DNA of 64,000 bases, from assembly GCA_016648135.1 (NCBI GenBank), contig JADDOH010010244.1:1-64000 (forward strand), read 5' to 3'. Origin of the DNA: Agrypnia vestita. Taxonomy: Eukaryota; Arthropoda; Insecta; Trichoptera; Phryganeidae. This document shows, piece after piece, positions 11,460 through 22,435 of the stretch. Below the pieces are notes generated by a model, which saw nothing but the letters and a program-made list of their open reading frames with translations, made no database searches and was not told where the DNA came from. Both the position numbers and the translations under genes were made by a program. Within the stretch, counting starts at the first letter, position 1, and each line of letters begins with the position of its first letter.

Positions 11460-11700
11460 TACATGTGTTCGCTGTTGCCGGCCGTGTTTTTCCAAAGGGG
11501 TTTATATTTCTGTTGTATTTTTTCTCACCCCCCGGTCCGGGTCTCAGACCCCTAAAAAGGGCAGGCCAGGGTTTTGATTGACAGCTCCAGTCTGGCCAAT
11601 GGCGGGCCCGGAATACTGATGAGGGAGCTGTCAATCAAACCACCCCAACCCGCCCCCCTCGCCCCCCTCGCCCCAGCCCTGTCGCGGCGTTGCCGTGAAA
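11460..11700. promoter_or_regulatory. GC-rich element with paired inverted Exd/Hth-type sites
   Basis: TTTGATTGACAGCTCC (11573-11588) is mirrored perfectly by GGAGCTGTCAATCAAA (11624-11639), with 35 bases between. TGATTGACAG is the known composite Pbx/Exd-Meis/Hth consensus. The spacer holds GGCCAATGGCGGGCCCG, a CCAAT-type block, and the flanks are C-rich. The location inside or upstream of a Hox gene whose product works with Exd suggests a Hox enhancer or promoter. A short transposon with inverted repeats is the alternative. Confidence 0.5.
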
Positions 11701-12299
11701 AAATGACACCGTGACTTTATTGGTAAGACGATATTTTAGACATAAATATAATATCTATATATTAATTACTCCAACCAATGTCGTTTCTGCATTTGGATAA
11801 TTTCTGTTGCCAGTTTAAAAAAAAACATTTTAGAGTACATTAAAAAGATTAAAAAATATAGGAATACGAACAAACTGATATCAAAAAACATCCAAATCCA
11901 AATTATCGAAAATTAAAATATCGGAATTTATAGATTTTTTTAAATATTTTCGTGGAATCCGTGTATTTAAAACAGCCAACGTAATTGCAGTCAACGAATT
12001 TTTGTGCTGGTCATACCACAGAATGACGCTTTATGACATTGACAGTAAGTATACGTTTACGCTTTTCTTTTTATTGTTTTTGCATTAATCTTGCTTCAAT
12101 AAACGTTCAAAACATTTATTTATTAAACATTTATTACGCTTTATATTTTATTTAAACTGCAAAGTGAACTTAACCTTAGATTAACGTCATAACGTCTCTC
12201 ATATAACCTCAAAAGACTCACAGCGCGTGGCGCGAATGTCATTTTACGTGTCATTTTCTCCGTATTTATACATAAATATTATTATTTTTCAGAATTCCG

Positions 12300-13110
12300 A
12301 TGGAAGACTCAACATCACAAACCGGCAATTTGATAATGCGATTCGAGTTCACAATATGAAAGAAGAAATGCCAGACGTAGACTGTCAAACATAACAGAAG
12401 AGGAATGTGAAAGAAGGAATGCTGACCAGCGGGAACGTAAAAATGCTAGGCAAAGAGTGTATGCTGAAGGAAGAAATGCGAAATCTTATTTTAAATGTGC
12501 AGTACAACTGTGCTAATGCATTTGCATCTTTCGGAGTGCAAATAAGTGACATACCAGGTGTAGGCCCGTATTGTTTAAAAATTTCAGGTGAAGTATATCA
12601 TAGAACGTCTAGAAGTTTGCAGAGTGATGGAGAGGTGCCGGCATATGCGCAACTATATGTTTACGATGCGGATGAAGCAGTCAGGGTACGTATGAGCCAT
12701 CCGTCTAACCTTAGATGTCAACAAAATATAATGGAAACTATTGATAATGTCATCCGTCGTGTAAGTCCATATGCTCTCCAATACAAAAGGTTGAAAGAAG
12801 CGGTTGAGGAAGAAGAATCTATAGTTGCTATAGTTGGGCCACGGGGGCCAGATGCGGAATATTCAACTACTCTTTACGCGTTCTTCGTTAGATGACCAAA
12901 GAAGGTATAATGCTCCATCTAATAATAATGAAGTCGCCATTGTGTATGTAGCAGATTACGAAGGTAGGTTACCGCCAAACGTAGATTTTGCTGTTCACCC
13001 TAAGAATGTAGGAGGTCTCCAGCGTATTAATATGTTATCAAAACATTTAGATCCGATGGTTTTTCCATTGTTATTTCCATCAGGTGAATTTGGTTGGACT
13101 CTACAGCCTT
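12300..13110 (+). pseudogene. Helitron RepHel N-terminal region remnant
   Basis: A basic leader (RRLSNITEEECERRNADQRE in one frame) is followed in another frame by ANAFASFGVQISDIPGVGPY, AYAQLYVYDADEA and RRVSPYALQYKRLKE. A third frame then reads VYVADYEGRLPPNVDFAVHP, ending MVFPLLFPSGEFGW. These are the conserved blocks upstream of the Rep domain in insect Helitrons. At least two frameshifts separate them, so no functional protein can be made. Confidence 0.8.
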
Positions 13111-13860
13111 AAATAATACAACATTAACTGCATGGTTTAAACTTAACCAACAAGATAATGAGGCATGTAATATTAAGTATCAGGATTTAACTAATTTCTA
13201 TGTTTTTTCTAGCAATAAGCAGTGGAAGAAGAGGCAATGTGGCGGGGACAAGATTATTGGTCGCATGTCCCCCGTTTCTCCTAGAAATATAGAATTATAC
13301 CATTTAAGACTTATTCTTTTACAAGTGACTGGGGCTACGTCCTTTGAATCTTTGCGGACTATTAATGGTTGTCTTACTTCCTACATTTCGTGATGCAGTA
13401 CGAGAATTAGGACTCATCGATGATATTGGAGAATGGCAGTGTTGCATGGCTGAAGCTTCAACGTATATGATGCCCAAAGCTCTTCGTGACCTATTTGTCT
13501 TATTAATGATTCATTGCCTCCCACCAGATCCGTTGCAGCTGTGGAACGATTTCAAAGATTTGATGTCAGAAGACTTTAGTCGTCAAAGTGCTACTGCAGA
13601 AATTGCACAAAATTGTTCCCTTTTGTATATTCAAAAGGCATTAATAAATGAAAATTCTTCATGCACATCACAGGGTTTGCCGGGACCAGATTACAGCAAT
13701 ACTTATAATGAAGTGGTTGATATTAATTTAGCATTAGAAAGTTCTTTAGGGTCAGAGATGGCTGGAAAACTCAATCGAGGACATTGTGCTTTCGACAGTA
13801 TATTAAGTAAAAAATTTCAGATGTATCTGAAACAAAAAAATGTTTCTTTATTGACGGTCC
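13111..13860 (+). pseudogene. Helitron RepHel central region; HUH Rep nuclease missing
   Basis: Immediately after PSGEFGW the frame resumes at LTAWFKLNQQDNEACNIKYQ and then YVFSSNKQWKKRQ, IGRMSPVSPRNIELYHLRL and VTGATSFESLRTINGCL, the linker normally C-terminal to the Rep domain. The several hundred residues that should contain the HUH motif and the catalytic tyrosine are absent, so the copy carries an internal deletion near 13105-13130. A frame change near 13370 continues to FRDAVRELGLIDDIGEWQCC. Confidence 0.75.
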
Positions 13861-14640
13861 TGGTGGCACAGGTAAAATGTTCCTTTATAAGACTATTATA
13901 CATACTTGAAGAGGAAGATCTAAGAAAGTTTTATCTGTTGCTTGGACAGGAATATCAGCAATTTTATTACCAGGTGGACGTACATGTCACATGGCTTTTA
14001 ATTTACTTCTTGATTTATAGAATAACACAACATGCAGAGTGACATCCAAGAACCGTGCAATTATAAGTGCAGCTGATGTATCATCTGGGATGAAGCGCCG
14101 ATGGCGCCAGTTATAGCTTTAGATATAATTGAACGTACTCTGCGCGATATAATGGGTAATAATGATATTTTTGGCAATAAAGTAATCATTTTGGGCGGCG
14201 ACTAGACAAATTCTACCAGTTTCTCGAAGGGCTTCTCGCGGTCAGTTAGTAGCGACATCTATTAAAAACAGCCAACATTGGAAAAATTTTACTATTTTCA
14301 ATTTGAAAACTAATGTCCCCGCTTTAGAAGGTGAAAATTCATTTACACAGTGGCTTTTAGATTTAGGCGATGGAAAGCTGCCTCCTGTGGAAGGAAAGTA
14401 TGCGTCATCAGTGCTTATTCCAAATGAAAGTGTAAGTCAAAATGTTGTTCTATAGCGGATGTTCCCCTAATGAGTAAACGAGCAATACTGTGTCCAAAGA
14501 ATGAACATGCTCGATTGGTTAACGAAGATGTACTCGGGCGTTTAGAAGGTCCAATCTTTACATTTTATTATGTGGATAGTATTAAAGATGATGGTCGTGA
14601 AATGGACTACAAAATGATATATTTTTAAAATACATTCATT
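13770..14640 (+). pseudogene. Helitron PIF1-like helicase remnant
   Basis: The Walker A box IDGPGGTGK is readable at about 13850-13880. Walker B follows as IWDEAPMAP near 14085-14110, then ILGGD*RQILPVSRRASRG with an in-frame stop near 14205, and TQWLLDLGDGKLPPVEGKY near 14350. The pieces lie in different frames. Such a helicase would unwind DNA during rolling-circle transposition. The C-terminal motifs are lost around 14460-14640. Confidence 0.8.
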
Positions 14641-14956
14641 TATCAATAATCATTAAACTAAAATGCTATGTAATTTATTAATAAATAAGATGCTGTAATT
14701 TTATCGATAAAAATAAATACAAAGAAGAATTTGACAGCTGTTTCATTTTTTGTATGTCACTGACAGCTACCATAGACACTAAAACCTGATTTTTTTCTCC
14801 TCAATGTTGATGAATTCATTATTTTTAAACCAGCCAAACTTAAAAACTCAGAGTTGACAGCATCACAATATTATACAGTAACTGTCAAGAAACAAAAAAA
14901 GAAATATTGCTTACTTCAAAATACGGCCAATTATCAAATTGTAACAGTAAGGAAAT

Positions 14957-15230
14957 CAATTGTGTTTGTTGCAGAGCAAACACAATTGGCCGCGGGACGA
15001 CCGTCATTGGCCGCGAAGCGGCCACAATAGCAAAAATGGAAATTTTCCAGATACAATTGGCCGCGAAGCGGCTGACGTAGGCATAGGTAAACAATTGTGT
15101 TTGCTGCACAGCAAACACAATTGGCCGCGCAGCGGCCATGGCTGGCCGCGGAGCGGCCGTCATTGGCCGCGAAGCGGCCACAATAGCCGCCCGCAGGGCC
15201 TAGCAGTAAGCAATCGGCGAAGCCGATTGC
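14957..15230 (+). repeat. array of perfect GC hairpins at the Helitron 3' end
   Basis: Near-identical palindromes GGCCGC-N3-GCGGCC (the 15059 copy lacks the last C) occur at 15009, 15059, 15123, 15144 and 15165, with loops GAA, GAA, GCA, GGA and GAA, plus a degenerate one at 14988. Two larger palindromes with CAATTGTGTTTG arms lie at 14957-14988 and 15092-15123. The array ends with the Helitron terminal hairpin. Stems are invariant while loops differ. Confidence 0.85.
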
Positions 15231-15490
15231 TTTCCTGCTAGTTTATACTTATATTCGTCAAGCATTTTATACAGGTATTATCTGAATATTAAAGCGGCTA
15301 TTATTAGTGGAATGCGCAAAATTAGTTCTGCATTTTTACATTTGAGTAATATTATAATATTTTAGAAATACTTAGGTGTATTACAATATTGATCCTGCTT
15401 ATAAATTCGTAAAATACCTAAACCATTTTTTATCACATTATTATCGGTTGTTTATTAATAATTGTAACACAATTCTATAAATTATTAACT

Positions 15491-15840
15491 ACTAGCTATA
15501 TAACCCGCAAAAATGATTTACTTTTACTAGATATACCTATATTTCGGCTGCGAGTTAAAGCTTTGAGAATAGCGCCATCTAGCGTAGCGGGGCGTCTTGT
15601 TAGCGTTAGTGACGGACATTGTTACGTTAGGAATTTTTATTTTATTTTAATACCTCATTATTATTTTATACCTTATCATTATTTGTGCTACCTGGTAGCG
15701 TTAATGACGGACACTGTTTCATAGAGAATTATGTATTTTTTGCTTTTTATAGGTACCTCATAATTATTTGTGCCATCTGGTAGCGTAAGTGGCGGAAATT
15801 GTATTGTTATGCATAGAGAATTACTTATTTTGATAATGAT
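15491..15840 (-). mobile_element. Helitron-like fragment, minus orientation, with three internal repeat units
   Basis: ACTAG at 15491-15495 is followed by CTATATAACCCGCAAAAATG, which on the minus strand resembles an eroded hairpin + CTAG|T terminus like those at 40664 and 59259. Inside are three units with the core TAGCGTTAGTGACGGACATT or a near variant (about 15600, 15695 and 15780). The far end is not defined. Confidence 0.45.
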
Positions 15841-17480
15841 AAGTTTTAAGTACCTACTTTCTTAATATGTTTCATGATGTAATTTCTGTTTTACTTTGAA
15901 TTAGCTATTTCATGTTTAATTTCTATTATTTGTTTACCGACTACTCATTATTAGATACATCATATCATTTTAAATAAGTAGGTATACTGTAGAGATTATT
16001 TGAAATAAATAAATTAAAAATTAAAATAAAAACAATATTTTTCGAACGTCACACATAAAAAAAGAAGAAAAAAACAGTTATTTGAATAAATTTACATATA
16101 CCTATTCCTTAAAGCCAAAAATCGATGATTTATTGATATGTTGAGACTTGACTGTCGTTTTAAAAAATATAACATAGTTAATCTATACTAATTAAAATAA
16201 ATAATGTTTTATACAACTTTTCACAACATATTTATTGCTCCGAAATAATTTGATCTCTTTTGCATATATTAATATTTTTAAATATACATATTTGCAAAAG
16301 TATTATTTACAAGTAGCAAATATATATTTGCAAAATAATATTAGCAAATGTACAAATATACATTTGGTAATAATAAGTAATAAAAATTTATAAAAAGCAA
16401 GTGACCAAAAGCTCTATTTTCAAATTTACACACAAAAGGTGGCATGTAACTACATTCTGCTATCATGTTACATTATGGTATAAGTACATACCTACCACCT
16501 AGGTTACATTTGAAAAGCTTTTAGGGCTGGTTGTTTGATCAGTAGGAATAATAGTAGTCAAGCAAACACATATATTTTTTACAAACCATTGTATAAAAAT
16601 CTATACATATTTCTTAACCTACTTTAAATATTGAATTTTTCTTTAAAAATTGAATTTATTAAACATCTATACAATACGAACGGAGTTCAAAATCTAAAAT
16701 CTTCAAAGGGAAATATTGTTAAAAGGAAATAAAGATTTGTGAAATATACTTACACATGTAGACATTCTTTAATTTATAAAAGTAGGTAAGGTATTATTTT
16801 TTAAAATTATTATTTTATTTATTACTATTTAGGATACAATAGAAACGGGATATTATAGAAATGTATTATAAATTTAATTATCGTATATTTACACTAGACA
16901 CTATTTCAAAAGTTCGAGGATATATATCCGCGGATATATATATCATGATATATATCACGATATTTATGGCTTGATTTTTACTTTTACTTTGTTATTTTTT
17001 GATATCTGCGTTCGTTACTAGATGGCGCTAGTTGTATTTTAAAAAGTGCTACGGTTTTTTGGTTTAATTGTTTCATATAATCCGTTTTTCATTTCACACA
17101 AAGAAACAAACACTCATAACACTACATTAGAAAGAGCAACTTTTATAACTTACATATAATAATTTCACATATTAGCTTTTTTCAGTATGCAATTCATTTA
17201 TTTAATAAATAATAATTCACACACTAAATTATTTCGAGTATGTATCAATCGACGCGCGACGTGTGCAAAAAAGGAGAAAAAAACTTTGGATATATATCCA
17301 ATTTTTGATATATGTATATCAAAAAATCAGATTTTTTGGTATTCAGGTATTCTTTACTTTACTACATTAGAGCTTTTTAAAGTGTGACCGACGCACAAAC
17401 GACGACAATTATTGATTTTTGACGAAGTTTACATTTTCACAAATATGCAACGCATCAAAATACCCGCATAAAACAGGCGT
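15841..17480. other. AT-rich DNA; palindromic ATATATCC tracts, no gene
   Basis: The stretch is mainly A/T. At 16918-16965 there is a self-complementary GGATATATATCCGCGGATAT tract, and another GGATATATATCC at 17288. They could be ends of a short inverted-repeat element, but no clean boundaries are visible. Confidence 0.4.
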
Positions 17481-17504
17481 CTTCATTTTTAATTTACAAA
17501 ATAG

Positions 17505-17790
17505 TCTTTCGATATCGCGGATTTATTCCGATTGGATTCCAGAGATTTCCGTCTCGCTTCGGTTTATCAGAGCCTCAGTCTGGATCTGTGCTCCACAGAT
17601 AAATTGGACATTGGAAGCGGGCGCGAGGGGGTGTGGGTGGTTAGGTACCCACCGGGCGCTGGATAGGTTCCTGTCACTCCACCCCCGAAACTTTCTTTGT
17701 TCAATAAGACGGGTATTATGGGAGCTCCGTCGTCTGATCAATATTTTGAAAAGTGACGGGTCTGCGCTTCTATTTGGAGAGATTAATTAA
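17505..17790. promoter_or_regulatory. GC-balanced non-repeat island, candidate enhancer
   Basis: A block with GATAAATTGGACATTGGAAG, GCGCGAGGGGGTGTGGGTGG and a GTATTATGGGAGCTCC segment, ending in GAGATTAATTAAATTAG (homeodomain-type TAAT cores). Open frames on both strands overlap but neither resembles a known protein. No other copy in the window. Confidence 0.35.
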
Positions 17791-17859
17791 ATTAGTTTCT
17801 GCTTTGAGTGTCCTGTGTCATATTTTAAGACACCAATTTAAATCTTTTGATTATTAAAA

Positions 17860-17945
17860 CGCCCCGTGGCCGAGTGGCAATGTCCTGAACACTGATTAAA
17901 AAAATACTGCGATTGGTATTTTTAATCAGTGTACAGTGAATGAGA
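17860..17945. repeat. tRNA-like box A fragment / short foldback
   Basis: GCCCCGTGGCCGAGTGGCAA resembles a tRNA box A region (TGGCNNAGTGG). It is followed by CTGAACACTGATTAAAAAAA-type sequence and its complement (TTTTTAATCAGTGTAC) a few bases on. There is no box B, so it is a SINE fragment at most. Confidence 0.35.
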
Positions 17946-18579
17946 TTAGAAGCAAACGCGCCACTTTGCATATACCTACAGGAAAAGAGGACAACGTATT
18001 TGAATATGAGTATGAGTGCCAATTTCATAACTGAGTAGATGAATATCAAAAATCAAAACCTACCTAACGTCATAAACTATTTGTTGGCAAATTAAATATT
18101 TTATTTATAACTTGAATAAGATGAAAAAAAAGTAGGTAATGGAATAAGGAAATAAAAATAAAACATTCAAATAATATAACTTCAATGAAATTTGTTTTAA
18201 AGAAAAACTATATTAAGTAGACACATATGTAGAGTTTTTGATATCCCCTTATACCTACCTTCAGTTTTTCTTTTTTGTCGACTTGTTTTTTTATTATTAC
18301 ATTTTACATTTATTTATATTGAATTTGTGTAACATTAATTAATACAATTTAAAAAAATATAATAAAATGGAAACCAAGACCTCGCACATATAGGATTTAT
18401 AACGAAAACTATGTTTTTATGGGTTAATTTTTTTTATAAATATAATTCATATCTGAGTAGGTAGTTAAATGGCACAAATAGTTTTTAAAATGTTGATTGC
18501 TTTAATAAAAGAAGAACGAAATTGGTTCCCGTTGTTTCAATAATAATAGGTTTGCGGAGGAATTTTAAAGCTTGTGTTT

Positions 18580-19120
18580 ATCATTAAAATGTGCAACAAA
18601 ACAATCGGTATCCTGATTTTGTTTTGTTTCCCCGAAGAGCGGAGCGGCAGTCCGCACTCTTGACGTCGGACACCATCCATCATTATTTACACATCCAACG
18701 CGGAGCAGACATTTCTGTCCGTCAGCACTTGGCCTGTGACCGATTTCGAGTTAAAACGCTACATTTTTTCGTCTCGGGTCTCACTCAGCGGCCCGAGCGT
18801 AATATTTTGGGAATATTGTACAATAAAAATACGCCCGCACCGCTGCGACGGCGACGAGAGATGAGGAAATCCTCCGCGTTTACGTTTTTTTTGCTTCTAA
18901 ATTGACGGTTCGAATCATGTTTTGACATGGGAAAGAGCCGGGAGTGATGTAATAAAACAAAAACAAAAGATTTGAAAATAGCGCGGGAAAATGCTGCGCG
19001 ATTGTCAAACTCGGCCAAATAAACGGTCGAGTGCGACACCTCTTCGCCTTTCACGAGACGCATTTGTTTCAATTGTTTCCCGACAGATGGCACGGCGTAT
19101 ATATAATTCTAGGTGAAAGT
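18580..19120. promoter_or_regulatory. GC-rich non-repeat island, strong candidate enhancer
   Basis: About 500 bases of mixed composition, with CGAAGAGCGGAGCGGCAGTC, CACTCTTGACGTCGG, GGACACCATCCATCATTATT, CTCACTCAGCGGCCCGAGCG and CGCTGCGACGGCGACGAGAG. Frames on both strands lack any familiar domain. The sequence is single-copy here and lies in an otherwise AT-rich intron, the typical appearance of a conserved non-coding Hox element. Confidence 0.4.
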
Positions 19121-19654
19121 CCGCCCATAATGACAGGAAAGCTTCGTATTTTCAAATTTACACGGAATAGCCGGTAGGTAGGTACCAACGTGACCTTCTG
19201 TTGTCGAATTAAATTATTATTGAACACATGGGAGGTAGGTACCTACCCAGTTTGGGCACGCAACACTAAATAATTTAATCATTTGAAAATATGGAACGTC
19301 ATAGAGAAATATTTTGCATATCCAGTGGAGTGACAAAATGCTCGAAATTAGATTATTATATGTAAAATTATTAAATGTGTGGCCCATGTACAAATGGCGG
19401 AAATTATTTAAAATTGATAGACGAATACTACCTACCTTCTACGATTTCTAATGAAAAGTATTCTGGCTATTTTGAAAATAAAGTTGATAGGTAGGTATTT
19501 AAATACCTATTATGTGCTTTAGAAATATTTTTTCCAAGACTAAAATGCTCTTTAAATTTGGTAAATGGAGTAACGGGGTCATTGTTTTAAATACATTTTT
19601 ACGTATATAGTCATAGGAAGAAAGAAAAATACTTGACAAAGTATATTTTTTTCT

Positions 19655-20250
19655 TCTTTTAACGAGACACTCACAGAATAATGGGTACAAAATATATAAA
19701 AAAAACAAAACATTACTTATTTAAAACTCAGCGCAATTATAAGTGCCTTCGGCCTGCTCTAGCAACATGCATACACATATTTAGTGTATCAATATAGTGT
19801 GATTATGTATCTAAGAATATGTAAATGAAGTAAATGCAATATTATACATAAGACATGTCAGAAACCTTAAGAACAGATGGTCGTGTGTACGAAGATGTAT
19901 GGGTATGAGAGAAACGAATATGTTTATTAGGATTATGCAGGGTAGGAGCTTGCTTGTACGTAAAATGCTTTCTCAGTTTTCTCGTCCAGGACAATATTAT
20001 TTCAATTAAATAATTATTTTTTTATATATTTATTAGAGACACTAACAGGATAATGGCTACATAATACTCTAATAATGAAACTTTATAAATGAAGACTATG
20101 CCCATTATTCCAATTACAAGTGTCTTCGGCTCGCTTTATCAACATGTATTTTTACATTTATGTATATTTTACATGTACATTTATGTGTATTATATATTCA
20201 GTGTTTGCACGTAGTGTGATCATATAAGAATATGTAAATAAATAATTGAT
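19655..20250 (+). repeat. diverged direct repeat pair, ~365 bases apart
   Basis: Unit 1 (19663-19835) and unit 2 (20033-20245) share GAGACACT(C/A)ACAG(A/G)ATAATGG, AAGTG(C/T)CTTCGGC and AGTGTGAT(T/C)AT followed by AAGAATATGTAAAT. This looks like two insertions of one element or a tandem duplication. Non-coding. Confidence 0.6.
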
Positions 20251-20579
20251 TTAATGGATCTATTGGTTCAGGTCATCGTTGAGAAAATGGATGTTGTGTA
20301 TGAGTGGATTTTTGAACGATGATAAGGTATCTGCAAGAATATCAGCATCAATGGTAGGGTCAGCACAGTACATATATTATATGTGCGACACAACCTTGTA
20401 ATGGGAGAAAAGTAACAAACATTATTATGTGGTGGCTTTTCATTTATTTATATTCAATACTTTAATTTTCATTGCTGGTACGTGCAAATACTACAAATTT
20501 ACAAGCAATGCTGAGAACTTGAAAGTTAACGAGTATGTAGGTATAAGAAGACGAAGATGATGAGAATAAGTCTCTTCTA

Positions 20580-21171
20580 CCGTGTTTCCTCGAATATATG
20601 ACCTACCTCGAAAGTAAGACCTACTACAATTTTTCAGGATGGTTTTAATACAAGACAATAATAATTTAGATAGGTCTTATTTCGAAAATAAGACCTATCT
20701 AAATCACGCACTTACGCATACTGAAGATAAATCTTATTTACGTTCACAGTGAAATTATTCTTGCTAACGAAAGTAAGATTTAAAAAACCATGCATATAAG
20801 TATACTGATGAAAAACCTTTTTCATGTTCACAGTGCAATTATTCATGCATTCAAAAATCAAATTTAAAAATACATGTCCTCTTGCACACTGGCGAAAAAC
20901 TTTTTTCATGTTCACAATGAAATTATTCTTGTTATCAAAAGTCAAGCTTAAAAAATTACACATACTGAGGATAAACCTTATTTATGTTCACAATGCGAGG
21001 TTTCTTTTACACGGATTTTGCTGGAACGTATCCACCGTATAAAACGAGAGTTGGGTGGAAATTACTTTTGGTTTTCCTTAGAAAAATAAAACCCACATCG
21101 AAAATAAGACCTAGTTCATTTTTTGGCTATGAAATTAATATAAGACCGGTCTTATATTCGAGGAAGCACGG
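20580..21171. mobile_element. TA-flanked TIR transposon carrying zinc-finger sequence
   Basis: The ends are CCGTGTTTCCTCGAATATA (20580-20598) and its complement with one change (21153-21171), flanked by TA at 20578-20579 and 21172-21173. TA duplication fits the Tc1/mariner superfamily. Sub-terminal AATAAGACCTA motifs recur at 20644, 20690 and 21103. No transposase is present; instead a C2H2 array remnant fills the interior. Confidence 0.8.
20708..21045 (+). pseudogene. degenerate C2H2 zinc-finger array inside the TIR element
   Basis: The plus frame reads THTEDKSYLRSQ, a stop, NYSC, then KYTDEKPFSCSQCNYSCIQK and SNLKIHVLLHTGEKLFSCSQ, then a stop in place of the second Cys of the next finger, NYSCYQKSSLK, and a frameshift. 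CNYSC...LKIH and the HTGEKLFSC linker are the C-X2-C-X12-H-X3-5-H pattern with the canonical TGEK linker. About four finger units are traceable and several stops interrupt them. Likely captured from a host zinc-finger gene; not functional. Confidence 0.8.
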
Positions 21172-21587
21172 TACCTCACCCTACGCTACTAAATTGATGT
21201 AATTTTATTTTGTTCTTGCTGATTTTTGAAATTGTGATACTGGCAATTTATTTTATAATTAACCGTAATAAATAAATGGTAATTTTTATTACGAAAATTG
21301 TGGCGTGAAATCGTAAACGATAAACGATCATTATGGTGGGGTGTCGTTTATAAGGCGGTTTATACAATTTTTATTAGTCTATTGTGATGTCACAATAAAG
21401 GCGATTACGTCATTATATTGTACCCGCGCAACGAAAATATTCTGTACATATTAAATATAAAGAGGCTTTATTAAAACAGAGGTGACCCAGGTGTGACATA
21501 TCTTTTTGTACGTGCTTAAAAATATACTTATTTTATTTATTAAAAAGGAGAGAGTTATAAAAATAAAATTTACATAATATTTATAAA

Positions 21588-22024
21588 GGTACAGATACAC
21601 ATGCTTATTTTTGAGCATGCTCAAAACTAGCATGCTCTAACAACTGTACGTACTTGCTCGTTATTAGTAAGCTAATTTTAAGCATGCACATGAATGAGCA
21701 TGCTCAAAGCTAACAATCAAACACACACATGTTTATTACTGGCACGCTTTTGTCATAGAATAGAGACGCTCTTGTTCAAAATGGAAACTTTGCAAATTGA
21801 AATAAGAAATTCAGTGGAACCAATAAATCAAAACAGTTCCCAAAATTCCATTCGCACATTTTTGATTATAGTTTTTATAAATTGTAAGATTTGAATCATT
21901 CATGTCTTTTAATAAAGTTTCATAAGCATTATTTCATGCTATATTATTTTTATATAGCGGTGACCGAGTATTCCACAGACCTTCGTGATTCCTGTAATAA
22001 GTCACGAAAAGTAATGTTGTTAAA
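21588..22024 (-). mobile_element. Harbinger-like (PIF) element fragment, copy 1
   Basis: It begins with the terminal repeat GGTACAGATACACATGCTTA, continues with GCATGC-rich subterminal motifs, and then matches the complement of the MADF element at 26574-27254: GTTCAAAATGGAAACTTTGC, then GGTGACCGAGTATTCCACAG at 21960-21978 and AAGTCACGAAAAGTAATGTT. The other terminus is missing. Homology to copy 2 gives the orientation. Confidence 0.65.
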
Positions 22025-22054
22025 AAATCTCATAGCACAAGCGTTTATCTTATT

Positions 22055-22110
22055 TTGGGAATATTAAGAATATTGATGCGACACGTATTCCGTGTTCGCA
22101 TCTCTATTTT
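22055..22110 (+). repeat. SINE family S1 tail fragment
   Basis: AAGAATATTGATGCGACACG and TATTCCGTGTTCGCATCTCT are nearly identical to the 3' part of the S1 SINE at 38506-38660. The tRNA-like head is missing. Confidence 0.55.
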
Positions 22111-22164
22111 TATTTAAAAAAAATTGTTTTGCAAAACTTCTAATAAAACAATGTTTCTATTTAA

Positions 22165-22435
22165 TCGTAAAGGTAGGAGGAGGGAAAGATGAGGGGAGAA
22201 ATCCCTCTCGTACTACCGCCGGGTTCTAAAGAATAAGTGTGCAAAGTTTTCTCAGATCGGTCGACCGTTACAGATATCCATTGAAAATATATCAAGGGCA
22301 GGAGAAGGGGGAAATGTTGTCTTTGTTACCGCTGGTTCCTAAAGAATAAGTATGCAACATTTGGGTCAGATCGGTCAAACGGTATAGATTTGTATAGAGA
22401 ATAGACAGACAGACAGACATTGAGTTTTATAGGTA
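22165..22435 (+). repeat. tandem ~115-base repeat with (GACA)n tail
   Basis: Two units share CTAAAGAATAAGT(G/A)TGCAA and CAGATCGGTC(G/A)A. They are followed by CAGACAGACAGACATTGAGT and TTTTATAGGTAGGTATAGA. This layout is typical of insect non-LTR 3' ends. No coding remnant. Confidence 0.5.

Larger units (their letters stand above)
11754..15241 (+). mobile_element. Helitron with decayed RepHel gene
   Basis: The 3' end is textbook: hairpin GCAATCGGC-GAA-GCCGATTGC (15210-15230), seven bases, then CTAG at 15238-15241 and a host T. The coding remnants run in the same orientation, with Rep-side segments before the PIF1-type helicase. The proposed 5' end is the A|TC at 11753-11755 (ATCTATATATTAATTA), which matches the usual A|TC start, but it is much less certain. 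Total length about 3.5 kb. Confidence 0.8.

Noticed and set aside
18785..19093. Minus-strand frame of 102 codons as a gene
   Set aside because: An overlapping plus frame of equal length exists, no domain is present, and the region looks like non-coding DNA of balanced composition.
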